From the NCBI GenBank assembly GCA_024401215.1, contig JAKSLL010000007.1:1-64000 (forward strand): a stretch of 64,000 nucleotides of DNA. Reading direction: 5' to 3'. The notes under the pieces are model-generated. The model saw nothing but the letters and a program-made list of their open reading frames with translations. It searched no databases and was not told where the DNA came from. Position 1 is the stretch's first letter. Each line of letters begins with the position of its first letter. This stretch comes from Bacteroidaceae bacterium (lineage in GTDB: Bacteria; Bacteroidota; Bacteroidia; Bacteroidales; Bacteroidaceae). Shown here piece after piece: positions 28,547 through 36,157 of the stretch. A program made the position numbers and the translations under genes.

Positions 28547-29599
28547 ATGGGTAAAAATTCATTTGTTATTTCAGACGAAAGCGTGAACAGTTACGGTTAT
28601 ATCGTGAAGACGGACGGAATAGACACGACCGCCTTTGAACGCAACCCCGTAATGCTTTACATGCACGAAAGAAAAACCGTTGTAGGACGGTGGGAGAATA
28701 TCCGCAAGGAGGGTAACAAACTGCTGGCTGATGCCGTGTTCGATGAAAGCACGGAACTTGGAAAGACCGTAAAAGCGCAAGTGGAAAACGGCTTTTTGCG
28801 CTCTGCTTCTATTGGGGTGGATATTATAGAAGACACCGTAATTAACGGCATTAAGACTGTAATAAAATGCAACCTTTTCGAAGTGTCTATAGTGGACATT
28901 CCCGCCAATCAAAATGCACTTAAACTTTATCGAAAAGGCAGCCGTAAGCGGCTGACATTGGAAACGCCCCAAAAGGTAGAGGATTTGCGTGCGGAAATTA
29001 AATCACTTTTGGGGCTTTCTGATGATGTTTCGGACGAGGATATTATTGCCGAAATTCAAACATTGCTTAATGTGTCTGATGAGGCTTTAATGGAAGTAGA
29101 AAACGCCGTGAAAGCGGGGTTTGTGGAAAGCAAGGACAAGAGCAATTTCCTGACTATGGCGAGGATAAGCCCACAGACTTTCCGCTCGTTTATATCGGGA
29201 GAAAAGGAAAAGCGCAAAAGAGCTGTTTTGGCGGCTGTTGATACCGCTTTATTTGACAGGCAGATAGGATATGCGCAAAAGGAAATATTTGCCCATGTGG
29301 GCAACGAAATGGGGATAGAAACGCTTTCTTTATTGCTGGGTAGCATGCCTAAGGTAAGAAAGATTAGCGAGATATTAAGCAAAGACCGTAAAGAGTGGAC
29401 ACTGACGGATTACCGTAAATACGCCCCAGATGAGTTGAGAAAGAACCCGAGGCTATATGCAGAACTGATAGACAAAGAAAACTCTATCGTAGGAAGTGGT
29501 AACGGTGGCAAACAGACGCTTGATTACCTACGCAAGTATAACCCCGATTATCTGAAAGAACATCCAGAGGAATATAAAAAACTATTGTCAAACATTTAA
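28547..29599 (+). CDS. HK97-family prohead protease with C-terminal extension
   Basis: Prohead proteases cleave the capsid scaffold during phage head maturation. The first ~145 residues of this 350-aa protein match the family: the opening DGIDTTAFERNPVMLYMHE places the catalytic His at residue 40, RSASIG places the Ser at about 88, and VSIVDIPANQNA is a conserved family segment. The remaining ~200 residues are helical and may act as a scaffold, ending in repeats like LRKYNPDYLKEHPEEYKKL. ATG 28547 is chosen; a TTG at 28517 lies on the promoter. The capsid gene follows 12 bases later. Confidence 0.88.
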   Translation: MGKNSFVISDESVNSYGYIVKTDGIDTTAFERNPVMLYMHERKTVVGRWENIRKEGNKLLADAVFDESTELGKTVKAQVENGFLRSASIGVDIIEDTVINGIKTVIKCNLFEVSIVDIPANQNALKLYRKGSRKRLTLETPQKVEDLRAEIKSLLGLSDDVSDEDIIAEIQTLLNVSDEALMEVENAVKAGFVESKDKSNFLTMARISPQTFRSFISGEKEKRKRAVLAAVDTALFDRQIGYAQKEIFAHVGNEMGIETLSLLLGSMPKVRKISEILSKDRKEWTLTDYRKYAPDELRKNPRLYAELIDKENSIVGSGNGGKQTLDYLRKYNPDYLKEHPEEYKKLLSNI

Positions 29600-29611
29600 A
29601 AAACAAAGAAT

Positions 29612-30484
29612 ATGGCACTAAACAAGCAAGTTTGGATAAACCAAATCAAGGAAGGGTTTTATCCTGAAATAAGTTTCCTTAACAAGGTGGAGAACTTTAC
29701 CGATTTGGTGGATAATAATACGCTACTTTTTCCATCTGCTGGCATTGATCCAAAAGTATTGGTAAACAACAGTACATACCCGATAAAAATAGTAGGGCGT
29801 GAAGATGAAGACAACGCTGTAGTTCTGGATAAGTTCGAGACGGAAAACACACTTGTCCGCCGTCCTGATGCAATCGAGTACAGTTACGATAAATTGGATA
29901 GTGTAATCAGACAACACCGTACCACATTGCAGACCGCAACGGCACGCAAGGCGGCTCACGCTTTTGCGCCAAGCAAGGATACAAAAGATACGCCTTTGGT
30001 GCTTACTACAGGCGCAGTAGTAAGAGGACGCAAGCGTATAACGTTTGAAGACATCCTGGCATTGAAAGAACGTTTTGATGACGCTTTAATACCGTTGGAA
30101 GACCGTTATATCATCTTACATCCACGACACGTTACAGACTTGTTGCTGGAGGACGTCAAGTTGTTCAAGGATCTGACGGACATAAAAGACGGAGAGCCTA
30201 TGAAGTTTGCGGGCTTTGGTTGTTATCAGTTTCCATTTATGCCTACTTACAAAGCAAATGGCGGTGAATGGGAAAAGGTGGCTTATAACGACGAACAGAC
30301 GGAACAGTTTGCAAGCGTAGCATTTTATGCGCACGAAGTAATGAGGGCTGATGGTGAAATCTATATGTACGCCCGTTATGACGACCCCGAAGAGCGTGGA
30401 ACAATAGTCGGCTTTGATAAGCGTTTTATCGCTTTGCCTATCAGGGGAAAGGGTGTCGGGGCGATTATCAGTGCAACCACATAA
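29612..30484 (+). CDS. Phage-type major capsid protein
   Basis: A 290-aa protein starting MALNKQVWINQIKEGFYPE, the opening seen in major capsid proteins of Bacteroidetes transposable-phage-like prophages, with the beta-rich core IKIVGREDEDNAVVLDKFET and the closing GTIVGFDKRFIALPIRGKG. Position directly after a prohead protease supports the call. It would form the icosahedral shell. No portal, terminase, tail or head-completion gene lies nearby, which is very unusual for a capsid gene. A hairpin terminator follows at 30512-30542. Confidence 0.85.
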   Translation: MALNKQVWINQIKEGFYPEISFLNKVENFTDLVDNNTLLFPSAGIDPKVLVNNSTYPIKIVGREDEDNAVVLDKFETENTLVRRPDAIEYSYDKLDSVIRQHRTTLQTATARKAAHAFAPSKDTKDTPLVLTTGAVVRGRKRITFEDILALKERFDDALIPLEDRYIILHPRHVTDLLLEDVKLFKDLTDIKDGEPMKFAGFGCYQFPFMPTYKANGGEWEKVAYNDEQTEQFASVAFYAHEVMRADGEIYMYARYDDPEERGTIVGFDKRFIALPIRGKGVGAIISATT

Positions 30485-30511
30485 CATTATGTTTAGTGTT
30501 GTTTGTTGTTT

Positions 30512-30546
30512 ATCTTTGGTGGCTTGTTGCGCCACCAAAGATATTT
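30512..30546 (+). terminator. Terminator after the capsid gene
   Basis: ATCTTTGGTGGC and GCCACCAAAGAT arms with a 7-base loop followed by ATTTT. Confidence 0.85.
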
Positions 30547-30570
30547 TAAGGAGGAAAAAGAAATCAGACA

Positions 30571-30795
30571 ATGGATATGATTAGAGAAATTGACACATAT
30601 AAAAGCCAAAAGGGTTATGCGCTTCCAAAAGGGAACTTATATAGGACACGTATTCGGGCGGTCAATGCCATCTATAACAAGCACGTTAAAGATGGTGTAA
30701 GCAACCGCCATATATGGAGAATGTATATATATCCATTGTTTGGCATTTGTGAGCGTACTTTTTACAATTATCTCAAAAAGGATTTTGAAGAATGA
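30571..30795 (+). CDS. Small basic protein of the capsid element (74 aa)
   Basis: A 74-aa basic protein, preceded by a clear AAGGAGG ribosome-binding site, unusual for this genome and 18 bases before the ATG. The C-terminal half (SNRHIWRMYIYPLFGICERTFYNYLKK) has the look of a DNA-binding helix-turn-helix with a recognition helix containing ERTFYNYL. It lies after the capsid terminator, so it may be made at a lower level. Family not recognised. Confidence 0.65.
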   Translation: MDMIREIDTYKSQKGYALPKGNLYRTRIRAVNAIYNKHVKDGVSNRHIWRMYIYPLFGICERTFYNYLKKDFEE

Positions 30796-30924
30796 AAAAG
30801 ACCATAATAAAAAAATGTATTGATTTTTCTCAAAATTGCACATTCGGAACGAAGAAATACGTAATTTTTGTAATTAGCTGATAATCAGTGATTAGAATAC
30901 ATTATAACGTTTTTCAAAAAAGAT

Positions 30925-30952
30925 ACGCTTCGTTTTGTGGAGTAAGGGGCAT
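30925..30952 (+). repeat. Direct repeat R2 of the capsid element
   Basis: TACGCTTCGTTTTGTGGA, then a few bases and GGGGCA; same orientation as R1 at 27224-27251. Confidence 0.7.
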
Positions 30953-31060
30953 TTTTTATAAAGTTCTAATTATCAATAATTTAAGATTTTCCTTTCTTTA
31001 AAGTTTGGGTTAGTAATATATGTGTGCAATTATTTATTTAACTTGATGATATATAGTTAT

Positions 31061-31104
31061 TTACTTTTTGCCCCTTTTGAAATTCAAAAAGGGGCAAAAA
31101 GTAA
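31061..31104. repeat. Long palindrome at the right end of the capsid element
   Basis: TTACTTTTTGCCCCTTTTGA and its near-perfect complement on the other side (one base difference) form a 44-bp palindrome. It touches repeat R3 and resembles the TTGCCCC hairpin at 27127-27176. Confidence 0.75.
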
Positions 31105-31120
31105 CGTTTCGTTTTGTGGA
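31103..31120 (+). repeat. Direct repeat R3 of the capsid element
   Basis: AACGTTTCGTTTTGTGGA, matching the core of R1 with one difference. It lies eight bases before the inferred right junction. Confidence 0.65.
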
Positions 31121-31128
31121 TTATATAA

Positions 31129-31991
31129 GGAGATTTACCTTCAAATACACAATCTGTCAATCCGTTAAGCAATCCTCCTACAGTGAAGAGTGTCATCTGT
31201 GTATCGTCAGAGATTCTTGCTACACCACAAAATCGTTTGGCTCCATGGTTATTATATCTTCTAATGCCCATCTTGCCATATTGCTTCTCTATCTCATGCC
31301 ACTTCATGAACTCGACTTCATAGCCAAGAGCATCACCAACAGCACCACCAATCAGACAACCGCGAATCTTGTCCTTCAAATCGAGTCCTGTAGGTCGTTT
31401 TCTTTCATCTTCTTTCTCTTCATTCGTTTCTTCCTCCATATCAATGGTGTCTTCATGCTTCACGAACGCATATCTCAAATCGAAGAATGCGTCCCACGCT
31501 GGTCGCCAATCACAACCAGCTTCAGCAGCTAAGAGATAATGAAGGAGCAAAATTGCAGCAAACTCGCCATTTACTCCGAATTGAGCTAGATCTCTGTTTA
31601 CCGTTATTCTATCTATCAGATACTGGTCGTCATCCAAACGTTTGAAATGGCAGTCGTATGCACACATACCCGACCAACTCCTATAATATCTGAATACATC
31701 ATGTGTGCAGTACATAAACCAATGGTCTTCTTGTGCCTCAGGAATATGACCTTTCTTGATGATTTCCATTGCCCACTTGGGTACAACGATAGGAACATCC
31801 TTGATGTCAGAGTAATCCTCAGAATCTGTAGGCATAGGTTTACAGTTTCTAATCATTTCCTCTGTTGGACGCTTGTCCTTATTGGGCATAGGATCCTCAC
31901 CGTTGAAATACTTTGCCATGTTGCCAAGACCAAGTTTCCAAAGCATCATTGCGCTCATTTCGCTTTTGTTGAATACCTTATCGTCTGCCAT
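31129..31991 (-). pseudogene. ADP-ribosylglycohydrolase, N-terminal part (split by the capsid element)
   Basis: The frame opens at ATG 31991 (MADDKVFNKSEMSAMML) with an N-terminal extension of ~200 residues of unknown fold before the ADP-ribosylglycohydrolase domain starts: KIRGCLIGGAVGDALGYEVE and the metal-site motif ARISDDTQMTLFT. The frame then runs into the inserted element after EGKSP. The N-terminal extension contains KWAMEIIKKGHIPEAQEDHWFMYC, seen in other small-molecule-processing proteins I cannot name. Promoter X with the shared operator lies just upstream. Confidence 0.88.
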
Positions 31992-32017
31992 AATCTTATC
32001 ATTTTTTAAATTTTCTG

Positions 32018-32051
32018 CAAAGTTAAGATGAGGTTCTCCCAATTCATGGGA
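32018..32051 (-). promoter_or_regulatory. Promoter X with shared operator
   Basis: On the minus strand the palindrome TCCCATGAATTGGGA (32037-32051) lies 11 bases upstream of the -7 box TAACTTTG (32018-32025), between the abiH stop and the ADP-ribosylglycohydrolase start. Identical layout to promoters Y and Z. Confidence 0.7.
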
Positions 32052-32057
32052 TAAGCT

Positions 32058-33071
32058 TTACTCGAAATCTAATTTATTAAGATAATTTTGTACATCTTCA
32101 GAACTAGACGTACAAATTATTTCAAAATTACAGTGTGCGAATATAGATATTAAATTTCTGTTGGAGATCTTCATAATTTGCTTCTTTATCGCCAGTTTAC
32201 TATCTTCATTAAATGTAAATATAGTAATTGTTCTTTCGTGACCTTCATACTTATTTTCATATTCAGCTGAGTCAACAAAAAAATCCTTAAAATAATCATG
32301 GTCATTGTCTCCTAAAGAATGACCATATATAATAATATTTTCAGCATGTGCTAAATCTCTAATCAGTTTGTTAGAAGAAAAATTAGGATTAGCAGACTTA
32401 TGAAGAAAAAAATATTCATCATGTAATTCGCGTTTATCTCCAACGCCAAGTATGCATGAATCTTCATTTAAAGAACCATGTACGTGGCAACATTCAAAAT
32501 CGTCTTTAATTCCTTTTCGAGAAGCAAGACCATTTATATCTGTGTAGTTAAAAGTGTATATTCTTGACACTCCTTTGATTTGCAAAAAATACAACAAAAC
32601 GATAAATGGCAAATTCTTGTCTTCAATATTTATCATCGCCTGTTCTTCTTTCAAATATTTTGTAAGAGCATTGGTAAGTATCTTGAAGCAATCTTTATTA
32701 AAAGACACAAGATCTGTTACTCCCTTCGCTTCAATATTTCCATTTTGAAGAGAAGCATATTCATAGAATAGTTCTTCTAAATCAAACCATTTATCAATAT
32801 CTTTATTCTCATTAAGCATATAAGCTAACGTCCCTTTAGGATATAAGCTTTCATTCTTAAATGGCCAATGTTTAGACTTTGCAAATTCTTTATAGGAACT
32901 ATTCAGCCCCAAGCCTAAGTCAAATCCATTGCCTAATACAAGTACGTTGTCTGCGGTTTCTGCAAATTTAGGCATATTAATAGTGGGATTTAAACTTGGT
33001 ATTTTCAAATCCATCGTGGGAAAGTTTATTTTAGGCAAATTTGATAGTCCTGCTAATGTTGACAAATCCAT
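32058..33071 (-). CDS. abiH: AbiH-family abortive infection protein
   Basis: AbiH proteins give phage resistance by an abortive mechanism that is not understood. The 337-aa product has the family hallmark LVLGNGFDLGLGLNSSYKEF near residues 43-63, then YTFNYTD, CHVHGSLN, ILGVGDK and the C-terminal IIYGHSLGDNDHDYF. The glycine-rich start looks like a nucleotide-binding loop. Its first ~40 residues are rich in Pro, Asn and Leu and are not part of the family core, so a later ATG (MPKFAETADN) is possible. It is the last gene of the Y-promoter operon. Confidence 0.88.
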   Translation of the reverse strand: MDLSTLAGLSNLPKINFPTMDLKIPSLNPTINMPKFAETADNVLVLGNGFDLGLGLNSSYKEFAKSKHWPFKNESLYPKGTLAYMLNENKDIDKWFDLEELFYEYASLQNGNIEAKGVTDLVSFNKDCFKILTNALTKYLKEEQAMINIEDKNLPFIVLLYFLQIKGVSRIYTFNYTDINGLASRKGIKDDFECCHVHGSLNEDSCILGVGDKRELHDEYFFLHKSANPNFSSNKLIRDLAHAENIIIYGHSLGDNDHDYFKDFFVDSAEYENKYEGHERTITIFTFNEDSKLAIKKQIMKISNRNLISIFAHCNFEIICTSSSEDVQNYLNKLDFE

Positions 33072-33075
33072 AATT

Positions 33076-33504
33076 TCAAATTGCGTTTAGAGCTTTACTG
33101 AGAATTTCATAGTGGTCAAATGCTAACTGTGGTACTTTATTCACAGGAAACCACTCTGCTTTTGCAGCATCATCTTGTGCTGCAACACTAATAGGTGCAT
33201 CTACTAAGGTGAGGAAAGCCAGGCTGATTGTGCGTCCTCTTGGGTCACGGTCTATCCTTGAGAATGTGCCTATGGGAAAAATTTCATCGTGAGTCACGAC
33301 TAATCCGGTTTCTTCCTTCAACTCACGGATGGCGCACTCTTCAAGCGTTTCATCAATCTCCATGAAACCACCAGGGAATGCTCAGCATCCCTTGTAAGGT
33401 TCATTACCACGCTGAATCAAAAGAACTTTTGGCTCAGTTTCTCTTGTGACAACAACGCAGTCAGTCGTAACTGCTGGTCTTGGATATTTGTAAGTGTATG
33501 ACAT
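33076..33504 (-). pseudogene. NUDIX hydrolase with one in-frame stop codon
   Basis: From ATG 33504 the frame reads MSYTYKYPRPAVTTDCVVVT through RGNEPYKGC, meets TGA at 33382-33384, and continues without shift as AFPGGFMEIDETLEECAIRELKEETGL, the NUDIX box. Relatives have Trp at the stop position (KGCWAFPGGF), so a single TGG to TGA change explains it. NUDIX enzymes of this type hydrolyse ADP-ribose or nucleotide sugars. A truncated protein from an internal ATG (33363) would keep the NUDIX box but lose the first beta strands. It lies 4 bases upstream of abiH. Confidence 0.85.
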
Positions 33505-33515
33505 GTTATTTTGGA

Positions 33516-34574
33516 TTACTTCAAATAATAAACACAAATGTCATTAATGTATTTTCTAATTATTTCCACTTGTGCATCAAAAGTTTCTGCAGACTCAAAA
33601 TCCTCATACAATTTCTCTTTTGCGTCAAAGTAATAACTATTGCCTTCTGCGTATGGCTTTTTTGCATACTTAGACGTGAACATTTTACCATTTTCAATGA
33701 TTTTGCATAGTTTGCCAGCCCAGTTGTCTTCGTTTCTTGCTTCAATAGAGATAACCTCTTGTTCATTTATCCATAAGGCTATAGACAACCATAACTGTTT
33801 TCTTCGGCCGTCCTTTGGATCAATTCTAAACTGATAGCCATAATGCTCAGCCTTCATGTCCTCTTTATATGGGGAAACAGAGTATAAATCTGTCTCATAT
33901 TTAATTGCAGTATGGAATAATTTTCCTAAGACATATAAACTGCTTAATCCTTTGATTTCCACTTTCTTTTTGTATTTATATATTCCAATATTATTGAAAC
34001 CAATCTCAACATTACGAACGATTCTCTTTATAGAAGATTGATTGTCGTTTTTGATTTTAGATAGTTCACGCTTTTCGTAATCCAATACAGCATCCAATAA
34101 ACTTGCCCAACTATATTTGATAATAGGGCATTTATGATTTTCAACCTTAAGTTCTGGTTCTTTGGTGAATGTTGAGTTACCACCAACTGCAAGGAGAACA
34201 ACCTTTTTCTTGTCGGTCTCATATTCGTTGAGATAAGCCTTAAATTCTCGTTCCCATTCCTCACGATATTGACCAGAAATGTCGGAATATTTGGCTTCAA
34301 CGATTATATCAACCTTTTCAAACCTAAAGAATATATCAGGTTCGACATAATTGCTATTTCCTGTATCATAAGAGGAACATGGATCCCACCTTGGCCAAAA
34401 CTCAAATCTGTCTAAAAGTAATCCTGCATCCTCAGGCAAGATGTTTTTGTTCGCAGCGGATTTCTTTAGTATCTCCCAAAATATGTTATCAGGAAATAAT
34501 AATAGGTTCTCAAAGACAACAGATGTCTTTGGGTCTTCATTTGTGTTTTTATTATGATGAGTGCTATATAGCAT
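33516..34574 (-). CDS. Probable PD-(D/E)XK nuclease-like protein
   Basis: A 352-aa soluble protein with no family name that I recognise. Residues ~75-100 have the catalytic pattern of the PD-(D/E)XK superfamily: EPDIFFRF, then DIIVEAKYSD (E-A-K). The C-terminal third (YQFRIDPKDGRRKQLWLSIALWINE) is beta-rich. It lies 15 bases after the EVE-like gene and 11 bases before the NUDIX gene, in a four-gene operon ending in abiH. A defence-related nuclease is a reasonable inference, not shown. Confidence 0.6.
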   Translation of the reverse strand: MLYSTHHNKNTNEDPKTSVVFENLLLFPDNIFWEILKKSAANKNILPEDAGLLLDRFEFWPRWDPCSSYDTGNSNYVEPDIFFRFEKVDIIVEAKYSDISGQYREEWEREFKAYLNEYETDKKKVVLLAVGGNSTFTKEPELKVENHKCPIIKYSWASLLDAVLDYEKRELSKIKNDNQSSIKRIVRNVEIGFNNIGIYKYKKKVEIKGLSSLYVLGKLFHTAIKYETDLYSVSPYKEDMKAEHYGYQFRIDPKDGRRKQLWLSIALWINEQEVISIEARNEDNWAGKLCKIIENGKMFTSKYAKKPYAEGNSYYFDAKEKLYEDFESAETFDAQVEIIRKYINDICVYYLK

Positions 34575-34589
34575 ATTATAAATCTACTT

Positions 34590-35453
34590 TTATATTGTTA
34601 CGGAAATAAAATCCTTTTCGTATTTACTAGTCTTTCCAAACTCAAGGTCCTCACATATTACCTCCACCTCATTGATGTTCACATGGAAGTGAAAACCATC
34701 ATGCCATATTTTGCAGTAGCTTTCGTAGCATTCGCCGCCGTGAATCTCTGTCTTGATACGTTGTAGTTTACGACAAATGACAGGAAGAATGTCATTGTCA
34801 TGAATGAGAATGGTAAATGTGAAAATGCTATCGCCATAGATATGCTCGGTTTTGAGCGTGACCATATCGTGAAAGACGTTATCTGAATAGATATAGCCTT
34901 CATCCAGTTCCCTTTCTTTGAATATGTCGGTCAGATTCTCCCATCCGACAATATCTTTCTCAATGCCTTTTTCAATGCTAACATCCCAGCATCGCTGGGA
35001 TGTTGGATGTTGGTCATAATAATTGCTTCTAAGATTATCAAGTATTTCTATATCAATATTTGGAAGCATTACTCCCGAATGACCGCCACGCCAATCAAAG
35101 TTTGGAATACACTTTTCCAGTATTTCTGTTTTTATCATTGGCTCGCTATGAGGCATTAAGTCAAGAATACACAATTCTGAATAGTATCTTACTTTACCTT
35201 GACCACTCCAATCACCAGCTTTCTGTGGATTACTGCAGAATGTTCCATGTCCCACGATGCCCGTAACACCATCACCAACACGAAGCATATACCATTCGTC
35301 ACCTACATTCACCTTCTCATGTTCATGTACGCTCCAGTTTGGTGTGAGGAAATCTTGCTTCTTTACCCAGAAATCCCAATCATCCAGATTAACTGACGAA
35401 ATCTCAGGATTCCATTTCAGTATAAATGTCTTTATGTCACTTGCTTTTCTCAT
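34590..35453 (-). CDS. EVE/ASCH-like (PUA-fold) N-terminal domain protein
   Basis: A 287-aa soluble protein. Residues ~10-105 resemble EVE/ASCH-type PUA-fold domains: FILKWNP at the start, VNVGDEWYMLRVGDG, GIVGHGTFCSNPQ and VRYYSELCILDL. Such domains bind modified bases in DNA or RNA and are frequently fused or linked to nucleases. The C-terminal ~150 residues are unassigned. It is the first gene of the operon EVE-like, PD-(D/E)XK-like, NUDIX, AbiH, transcribed from promoter Y. Alternative: an unrelated alpha/beta family. Confidence 0.55.
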   Translation of the reverse strand: MRKASDIKTFILKWNPEISSVNLDDWDFWVKKQDFLTPNWSVHEHEKVNVGDEWYMLRVGDGVTGIVGHGTFCSNPQKAGDWSGQGKVRYYSELCILDLMPHSEPMIKTEILEKCIPNFDWRGGHSGVMLPNIDIEILDNLRSNYYDQHPTSQRCWDVSIEKGIEKDIVGWENLTDIFKERELDEGYIYSDNVFHDMVTLKTEHIYGDSIFTFTILIHDNDILPVICRKLQRIKTEIHGGECYESYCKIWHDGFHFHVNINEVEVICEDLEFGKTSKYEKDFISVTI

Positions 35454-35483
35454 AACCTATAATTGTTTGATGAAAATTGACTG

Positions 35484-35517
35484 CAAAGATAGCGTGAGGG
35501 TCTCTCAAATCATGGGA
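35484..35517 (-). promoter_or_regulatory. Promoter Y with shared operator
   Basis: On the minus strand TCCCATGATTTGAGA (35503-35517) lies 11 bases upstream of the -7 box TATCTTTG (35484-35491). Same spacing as promoters X and Z; it drives the EVE-like to abiH operon. Confidence 0.7.
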
Positions 35518-35711
35518 CAAGTTCAAAGAATTTGCTTTTGGAGGTGCATATTTCTTGTCGTTTTCGCCTTCTTGCGTTCGCATGCGATCGCAAAGTTACT
35601 GATATAATTTCATATAATCGCCAGATAGACTTTGCTTTAACATCAACTTTAACGTTTATGCGTTCAAAAAGCCCCAACATCTGTAATGCAGGGGAAATAT
35701 TATAAAGTAGT

Positions 35712-35990
35712 TTACCGTGCTTCCATAAGCATTAGCTCTCTTTCATGAAGGGTCGGATTCATGTCAATCCATATCTGAATGTCATGGGTAGATTGGACTG
35801 GGTCAACGTCTATTGCTGGAATGACCTTGCCATCTTGCATCACGACAAGAATGGTTTCATCTTCATCCGTCATCACGTCTTGAATATACTTGCCGTTCAT
35901 ATAGACGGTCTTTTGATTTGCTGCTTGCAGCATGAAACTCATGTAGCAGAAGTTTATGCTCTGCATCTTGATAAATTCTCTTGTACTCAT
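35712..35990 (-). CDS. Small hypothetical protein, third gene of a coupled trio (92 aa)
   Basis: A 92-aa acidic protein, MSTREFIKMQSINFC..., with no recognised family. Its ATG overlaps the TGA of the preceding 56-aa gene in the sequence ATGA, which predicts translational coupling. No signal peptide or membrane segment. The genes beside it are also unknown, so the context gives no function beyond lying between a defence-type operon and an IS66 remnant. Confidence 0.65.
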   Translation of the reverse strand: MSTREFIKMQSINFCYMSFMLQAANQKTVYMNGKYIQDVMTDEDETILVVMQDGKVIPAIDVDPVQSTHDIQIWIDMNPTLHERELMLMEAR

Positions 35991-36157
35991 AGTTCTTTAT
36001 CCCAATTAGGTTTACATTCTTGATATTCAATCTTAATTAGTTCCATGTATTTAAGTCTGTCATGCTTGAAAATGAAAGACAAGGCTTCACGGAAGGCAAG
36101 CGAGGCCAAATAATTAGGCGAATGGTTTATAACCATAACTTCTTGTTCTTGTGTCAT
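35987..36157 (-). CDS. Small hypothetical protein, second gene of a coupled trio (56 aa)
   Basis: A 56-codon ORF, MTQEQEVMVINHSPNYLASL..., overlapping both neighbours by ATGA: its start overlaps the stop of the 109-aa gene and its stop overlaps the start of the 92-aa gene. This tight coupling is the main evidence that it is translated. Family unknown. Confidence 0.6.
   Translation of the reverse strand: MTQEQEVMVINHSPNYLASLAFREALSFIFKHDRLKYMELIKIEYQECKPNWDKEL

Larger units (their letters stand above)
26815..31128. mobile_element. ~4.3 kb capsid/protease-encoding insertion in the ADP-ribosylglycohydrolase gene
   Basis: The limits come from rejoining the host gene: the left flank ends CAATGATGG, the right flank begins GGAGATTTACC, and joining them at the shared GG restores the reading frame as ...EGKSPSLYTLRSV.... 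Inside are two minus-strand genes (small DNA-binding-like and unknown), a structured control region, and a plus-strand HK97-type prohead protease, major capsid protein and 74-aa protein. There is no integrase, transposase, terminase, portal or tail gene. Three copies of CGYTTCGTTTTGTGGA and two TTGCCCC...GGGGCAA hairpins mark its borders. It may be a phage satellite or a deletion relic; see findings. Confidence 0.75.
30796..31128. other. Non-coding right end of the capsid element
   Basis: Holds repeat R2 (30925-30952), an AT-rich stretch, the large palindrome 31061-31104 and repeat R3 (31103-31120), ending ten bases later at the host junction. No ORF is convincing. Confidence 0.6.

Noticed and set aside
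26815..31128. Complete prophage
   Set aside because: No terminase, portal, tail, lysis, replication or integrase gene lies inside the borders or next to them.
33382..33384. TGA read as Trp (recoding) in the NUDIX gene
   Set aside because: All other genes here use TGG for Trp and TGA as stop, so a mutation or error is simpler.
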